Positions 8,647-11,492 of a DNA stretch of 11,492 bases are shown in pieces; the first letter of the stretch is position 1; every line of letters starts with the position of its first letter. This DNA is from an uncultured Alistipes sp. (GTDB lineage: Bacteria > Bacteroidota > Bacteroidia > Bacteroidales > Rikenellaceae): assembly GCA_900550925.1 (NCBI GenBank), contig URTU01000059.1, positions 1-11,492 of the forward strand. Reading direction: 5' to 3'. The position numbers were made by a program, and so were the translations under genes. The notes below the pieces were generated by a model that searched no databases, was not told the origin of the DNA, and worked only from the letters and a program-made list of their open reading frames with translations.

Positions 8647-8747
8647 GCCGGTTGTTGTTGCGGGAGGGGAGTGGACGCAATATGCTGCCTGCCGATGATT
8701 GGGGAAACATTGCCGGAAACATAGCCCTTTTTCTTTACATCCCCCAC

Positions 8748-8783
8748 AAAAAAACTGCACGGTATTAATCGTGCAGTTTTTTT
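8748..8783. terminator. Bidirectional intrinsic terminator between convergent genes
   Basis: Bases 8748-8761 and 8770-8783 are perfect 14-base arms (core ACTGCACG / CGTGCAGT) around an 8-base loop. Seven A's on the left and seven T's on the right provide a U-tract for transcripts from either direction. It lies 155 bases past the stop of the minus-strand S9 gene, so it is the likely terminator for that gene and a back-up for the plus-strand operon. Confidence 0.85.
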
Positions 8784-8802
8784 GATGAGAGCCGATGCCG
8801 TT

Positions 8803-8935
8803 CTCGGGGTTCGCAGGATGGCTCGGGAATGGGACAATCCTGCGGCGGTTGCTCTCTCGGCGGTCTCAGGATTGTTCGGGATGGAAACCGTCCGGCGGCT
8901 ACACTCTCGGCATCCGCAGGAGTGACCCTGTCCAG
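8803..8935. repeat. Degenerate ~50-base direct repeat, about 2.7 copies
   Basis: The motif CTCGG followed a few bases later by a CAGGA-type core recurs at 8803, 8856 and 8906, a period of 53 then 50 bases. Between the cores the copies share CGGGAATGG/CGGGATGG and CGGCGG-type segments. ACAATCCTG (8834-8842) and CAGGATTGT (8867-8875) are perfect inverted partners, so the region can also fold. The match was found by eye and is imperfect; no open frame explains it. Confidence 0.45.
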
Positions 8936-8938
8936 GAG

Positions 8939-11119
8939 CTATCTGGTGGCAGGTGCGTCTCCGGTGGCCGCATTGCCTGCCGGATTCTTCACATATTTGT
9001 CAAGCCAGGCGAAGAACTCGCGGTTCCAAACCAGTGAATTCTGCGGTTTGAATACCTGATGTCCCTCATCCTCGAATACCACCAGCCGAGCATCAAGACC
9101 GCGCATGCGGGCTGCCGTGAAGGCCTGCAGACTCTGGGTGTAGGGGATGCGGAAGTCGTATTCGCCGGTGAAGATCAGTATCGGAGTATCCCAGCGGTCG
9201 ATGAACTTGTGGGGCGAATTGGCATACGAACGCATTGCGGTCGGATTCTGTTTGTCCCAGTACGGGCCGCCGTAGTCGTTGTTGACGAACCAGAGCTCTT
9301 CGGTCTCGCCGTACATCGACTCGAAGTTATAGATTCCGCAGTGGGCGATGAAGGCCTTGAAACGGTGGTCGTGGTTTCCGGCCAGGAAGAAGACCGAATA
9401 ACCTCCGTACGAAGCGCCAACACATCCCATGCGGTCGCGGTCGCACCACTCCTCACGGGCCACATCGTCGATTGCCGAGAGGTAGTCGCGGATGTTCTGT
9501 CCCGAGTAGTCGCCCGAGATCTGGTCGAGCCACTCCTGTCCGAACGACGGTACGCCGCGCCGGTTCGGGGCCACGACGACGTAGCCCTGTGCGGCCATCA
9601 GCTGGAAGTTCCAGCGGTAGCTCCAGAATTGCGATACGACGCTTTGCGGACCGCCTTCGCAGTAGAGCAGCGTCGGATATTTCTTCGCAGGGTCGAAATC
9701 GGGCGGCAGGATCACCCACGTCAGCATCTGCTTGCCGTCGGTGGTCTCGACCCAGCGTTTCTGCACCTGGCCCATGCGGATGTGTTCGTAGATCGCGTCG
9801 TTGATCGACGAGATCTTCGTCAGGGCGCCGTCCGCGGGGTTCACCTCGTAGAACTCGGTGGCCGAGCTGATTGTAGCCAGTTCGGCGACGATGCGCCCTG
9901 CGGCCATCGTGAAGGCGGTGATGTCGTGGTCGCCCTTTGTGAGCACCTCGACCTCACCCTCGCCCAGGGCGATGCGGCAGATCTGGTGCGTGGCCTCGAT
10001 CGGCGCGACGAACCACAGGCGGTCGTTGCCCTCCCAGACGACATTCATGGCGTTGTAGTCGAAATCTTCGGTCAGGTCGCACATCTCGGTCGTGGCGCAG
10101 TCGTAGAGGAACAGGCGGGCCTTGTCCGACTCGTTGCCCGCGCGCCGCTGCGAGAGGAAGGCGATCTTCCGGTCGTCGGGCGACCAGACGGGATACTTGT
10201 CGTAGCCCGGGAGGTTGTCGCGCAGCCGCTCGATCTTCTCACCCGTGTTGAAGTTCGTCGGCTTGCAGATGTTCTGCGTCTGTCCCGAAGCCACGTCGTA
10301 GACGAAGATGTCCGAGTCGGTCGATACGGCGTAGGCCGTGCCCGTGAGCGGCTTGCAGGTGTAGGCCAGCATCGTTCCGGCATGGTTCCAGGCGATCTCG
10401 GCCATGTCGAAGTAGGGGGCCAGCGGGGCGTCCCATGCCGCATCGGCGCCGATGATGTCCACGCCGGGCTTCAGGCCGTCGGCCCCGAAGTCGCCCACGA
10501 AGATGTGGAGGTGTTCGCCCTCATCCCAATAGTCCCAGTGGCGGACCATCAGGTCGTCGTAGATGCGGGCCTTCGATTTGTCCATGTCGGTGTGGATGTC
10601 CGACGAACGGCGTGCGGCCGCCTGTACGCGCTGCACGTACCACGCCTTGTCGCCGCGGGGCGAGATGCCGAATCCCTCGACGTCGCCCTCCAGCGCCGAC
10701 AGCTGGCGCGGGTCACCGCCCGCGGCGCCCATCTCCCACACCTGCATCGAGCCGCTGCGGTCCGAGAGGAAGAGGATCTTCTGTCCGTCGGCGCTCCAGC
10801 GCGGGGCGAGGCTGTTCGACGAGGTGTCGGTCAGCCGCACGGGGACGTTCGATGCGAGGTCCTGGATCCAGACGGTCGTCACGCCGCGGTTCTCCTGCAT
10901 GTTGTAGTCGGTCTGCTGGTAGAGGAGCGTCTTTCCGTCGGGCGAGAGTGCGGCGCCGCCGGCCCGGCTCATTTTCCACATCACCTCGGGGGTGAGGATC
11001 CCGGCGGCGATCTCCTCGTCGGTCAGCCGGTTGTCGATTGTCAGGGGTGCGGGTCGCGGATCGTCGCAGGCGCCCAGCCCCATAGCTGCAATAGCCATCG
11101 TCAAAAGGATTTTTTTCAT
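8939..11119 (-). CDS. Exported lipoprotein, S9-family prolyl oligopeptidase / dipeptidyl-peptidase-like
   Basis: The 726-residue product is a serine peptidase that should cut small peptides outside the cytoplasm. The start at 11119 is chosen over an upstream in-frame ATG at 11248 because it opens a lipoprotein signal peptide: MKK, a hydrophobic stretch, then the lipobox LGAC with lipidated C18. Residues ~45-450 form a beta-propeller with repeated SPDG/SPDD blades (LSPDGKTLLY, WSADGQKILFLSDRS, WSPDDRKIAFLS). Residues ~470-726 are the alpha/beta-hydrolase domain, with EGGPQS, PNRRGVPSFGQEW, the nucleophile in GASYGGYS (S570), TGEYDFRIP (D655) and DEGHQVF (H687). The triad is complete and its spacing fits S9. 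It resembles Bacteroidales DPP5-like enzymes. It is convergent with the glycogen operon and functionally unrelated. Base composition changes inside the gene: hand-counted rows give about 56% GC for 9001-9360 and roughly 60-78% for sampled rows over 9421-10740. Exact cleavage preference cannot be read. Confidence 0.9.
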   Translation of the reverse strand: MKKILLTMAIAAMGLGACDDPRPAPLTIDNRLTDEEIAAGILTPEVMWKMSRAGGAALSPDGKTLLYQQTDYNMQENRGVTTVWIQDLASNVPVRLTDTSSNSLAPRWSADGQKILFLSDRSGSMQVWEMGAAGGDPRQLSALEGDVEGFGISPRGDKAWYVQRVQAAARRSSDIHTDMDKSKARIYDDLMVRHWDYWDEGEHLHIFVGDFGADGLKPGVDIIGADAAWDAPLAPYFDMAEIAWNHAGTMLAYTCKPLTGTAYAVSTDSDIFVYDVASGQTQNICKPTNFNTGEKIERLRDNLPGYDKYPVWSPDDRKIAFLSQRRAGNESDKARLFLYDCATTEMCDLTEDFDYNAMNVVWEGNDRLWFVAPIEATHQICRIALGEGEVEVLTKGDHDITAFTMAAGRIVAELATISSATEFYEVNPADGALTKISSINDAIYEHIRMGQVQKRWVETTDGKQMLTWVILPPDFDPAKKYPTLLYCEGGPQSVVSQFWSYRWNFQLMAAQGYVVVAPNRRGVPSFGQEWLDQISGDYSGQNIRDYLSAIDDVAREEWCDRDRMGCVGASYGGYSVFFLAGNHDHRFKAFIAHCGIYNFESMYGETEELWFVNNDYGGPYWDKQNPTAMRSYANSPHKFIDRWDTPILIFTGEYDFRIPYTQSLQAFTAARMRGLDARLVVFEDEGHQVFKPQNSLVWNREFFAWLDKYVKNPAGNAATGDAPATR

Positions 11120-11134
11120 TTTCGTAGCGGTTTT

Positions 11135-11165
11135 CCCATTTATTCGTAATTTTGTTTCGCTCAAA
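11135..11165 (-). promoter_or_regulatory. Candidate promoter for the S9 peptidase gene
   Basis: On the minus strand, TTTG (11165-11162) is followed after 19 bases by TAAATGGG (11142-11135), a partial match to the Bacteroidetes -33 TTTG / -7 TAnnTTTG pair (two mismatches in the -7). The leader to the ATG at 11119 would be very short, with no Shine-Dalgarno site. Weak evidence from motif and position only. Confidence 0.25.
11147..11154 (+). promoter_or_regulatory. Candidate -7 element for the divergent NUDIX-like gene
   Basis: TAATTTTG matches the Bacteroidetes TAnnTTTG -7 consensus exactly and lies 22 bases before the ATG at 11177. An AAAAAAGGA stretch (11163-11171) then sits at ribosome-binding distance. 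No clear TTTG is found 19-21 bases upstream. The 57-base gap to the S9 start therefore seems to hold two divergent, overlapping promoters. Confidence 0.4.
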
Positions 11166-11176
11166 AAAGGAACATC

Positions 11177-11492
11177 ATGAATCGCATCGTCTATTTTGCC
11201 GACCGGGCCGTGGCGTTCTCGGCTGCGGCTCCCGGCGGGGAGTGGCACGCCGTTCGTGCGGCCGACGGCGTAACCCGTGCCAAGATACTCAAAATTCTCG
11301 AATCGTACAACTCCGTGGCGGTTCTCTCGCCCGATCCGGAGGCCGCCTTTGCCGCCTTTGCCTGTGCCCGCGCCGGGGAAATCGCAGCCACCGCCGCCAC
11401 CCCCGCCTCCTCCATGGCCCGGGCGAACTCCACGCAGTTGATGGAGCCCTTGTCCCAGCCCAGGCGGAACTTCACCGTCACCGGACAGCCCG
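11177..11492 (+). CDS. N-terminal region of a NUDIX-family protein, broken at ~11390 and running off the window
   Basis: The ATG at 11177 has an AGGA-type ribosome-binding site and opens a frame with no stop to the window end. Residues 1-71 read like the variable N-terminal region that precedes the NUDIX fold in Bacteroidetes hydrolases: an IVYFADRAVAF opening strand, a short loop, then VAVLSPDPEAAFAAF and GEIAA. In that family the next residues should be AAGG(V/L)V, but from residue ~72 (base ~11390) the frame becomes an Ala/Pro/Ser-rich string that is the antisense of a dihydrouridine synthase. So only 11177 to ~11390 is likely authentic, and no NUDIX box (G-x5-E-x7-REUxEExGU) is present. 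The assignment rests on family pattern memory; the break is supported by the minus-strand match. Confidence 0.5.
   Translation, partial: MNRIVYFADRAVAFSAAAPGGEWHAVRAADGVTRAKILKILESYNSVAVLSPDPEAAFAAFACARAGEIAATAATPASSMARANSTQLMEPLSQPRRNFTVTGQP
11386..11492 (-). CDS. Internal fragment of a tRNA-dihydrouridine synthase (Dus)
   Basis: Reading the minus strand from 11490, the codons give PVTVKFRLGWD, then SINCVEFARAMEEAGV and AAVA. This is the conserved segment of FMN-dependent tRNA-dihydrouridine synthases in which (P)VTVK-RLGW is followed by about 20 residues and then xHGRTR. The expected VHGRTR does not follow: after base ~11386 the frame runs into the reverse of the NUDIX-like gene. The frame stays open to 11191, but that part is shadow. 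The gene's N-terminus would lie beyond the window and its C-terminus is missing. Family match is good over about 34 codons. Confidence 0.65.

Larger units (their letters stand above)
8551..8938. other. Intergenic region between convergent GH57 and S9 peptidase genes
   Basis: This 388-base stretch has no convincing gene on either strand. From left to right it holds a perfect 14-base palindrome at 8566-8579 (ACTCCGATCGGAGT, possibly part of a small hairpin), a strong terminator at 8597-8646, about 100 bases with nothing recognisable (8647-8747), a second bidirectional terminator at 8748-8783, and a degenerate repeat at 8803-8935. Short open frames crossing it lack family resemblance. Confidence 0.7.

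Noticed and set aside
8803..8935. CRISPR-like array in the intergenic repeat.
   Set aside because: The copies are degenerate, spacing is not repeat-plus-unique-spacer, only about 2.7 copies exist and no cas gene is near.
8466..9059. Short open frames in the intergenic region (8466-8837 minus; 8795-9037 and 8829-9059 plus).
   Set aside because: They cross terminators or overlap the ends of real genes, have no ribosome-binding context and no family resemblance.
9059..11149. Plus-strand open frame of 696 codons opposite the S9 peptidase.
   Set aside because: It is antisense to a gene with a complete signal peptide, propeller and catalytic triad. High GC makes long antisense frames likely, and the translation shows no family signature.
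11120..11248. N-terminal extension of the S9 gene to an ATG at 11248.
   Set aside because: The extra 43 residues would bury the lipoprotein signal peptide, overlap the divergent gene's start and cover both promoters. The start at 11119 explains everything.

Overview
The window looks like a moderately GC-rich Bacteroidales chromosome or metagenomic contig, most likely Alistipes/Rikenellaceae-like. The reasons are a eukaryote-type (GT3) glycogen synthase, a Bacteroidetes-style glycogen debranching enzyme, GT4 and GH57 proteins, an S9 peptidase close to the Bacteroidales dipeptidyl-peptidase group, AT-rich TAnnTTTG-like -7 promoter elements, and leaders mostly without strong Shine-Dalgarno sites. 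The genus is an inference from protein style and base composition, not from a database search.

Layout: (1) Bases 2-3664 (+) hold the C-terminal ~1220 codons of a very large protein whose start lies before the window. It fuses a GT3 glycogen synthase to a complete GT35 alpha-glucan phosphorylase. (2) Bases 3665-3823 are an intergenic stretch with a strong hairpin, a second overlapping palindrome and a candidate promoter. (3) Bases 3824-8550 (+) form a tight three-gene operon with gaps of 19 and 22 bases: a GH133-type glycogen debranching enzyme with an unusual Ala/Lys/Pro-rich tail, a GT4 glucan-synthase-like glycosyltransferase, and a GH57 alpha-amylase-family hydrolase or transglycosylase. 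(4) Bases 8551-8938 contain no gene. They hold two clear intrinsic terminators and a degenerate repeat of about 50 bases. (5) Bases 8939-11119 (-) encode an exported lipoprotein of peptidase family S9 with an intact catalytic triad. (6) Bases 11177-11492 start divergently with what looks like the N-terminal region of a Bacteroidetes NUDIX protein, but after about 11390 the sequence switches to the antisense strand of a tRNA-dihydrouridine synthase. This is a chimeric junction, natural or from assembly.

The first four genes form a glycogen turnover module. GT3 would extend alpha-1,4-glucan, GT35 would release glucose-1-phosphate, the debranching enzyme would clear the limit branches, and the GT4 and GH57 proteins would act on the same or a related alpha-glucan. 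Apart from the fusion architecture and the debranching-enzyme tail, this is recognisable primary metabolism. I do not see a clearly new defence, mobile or signalling system. The points most worth a second look are the synthase-phosphorylase fusion, the histone-H1-like tail, the GC step inside the peptidase gene and the broken right end.
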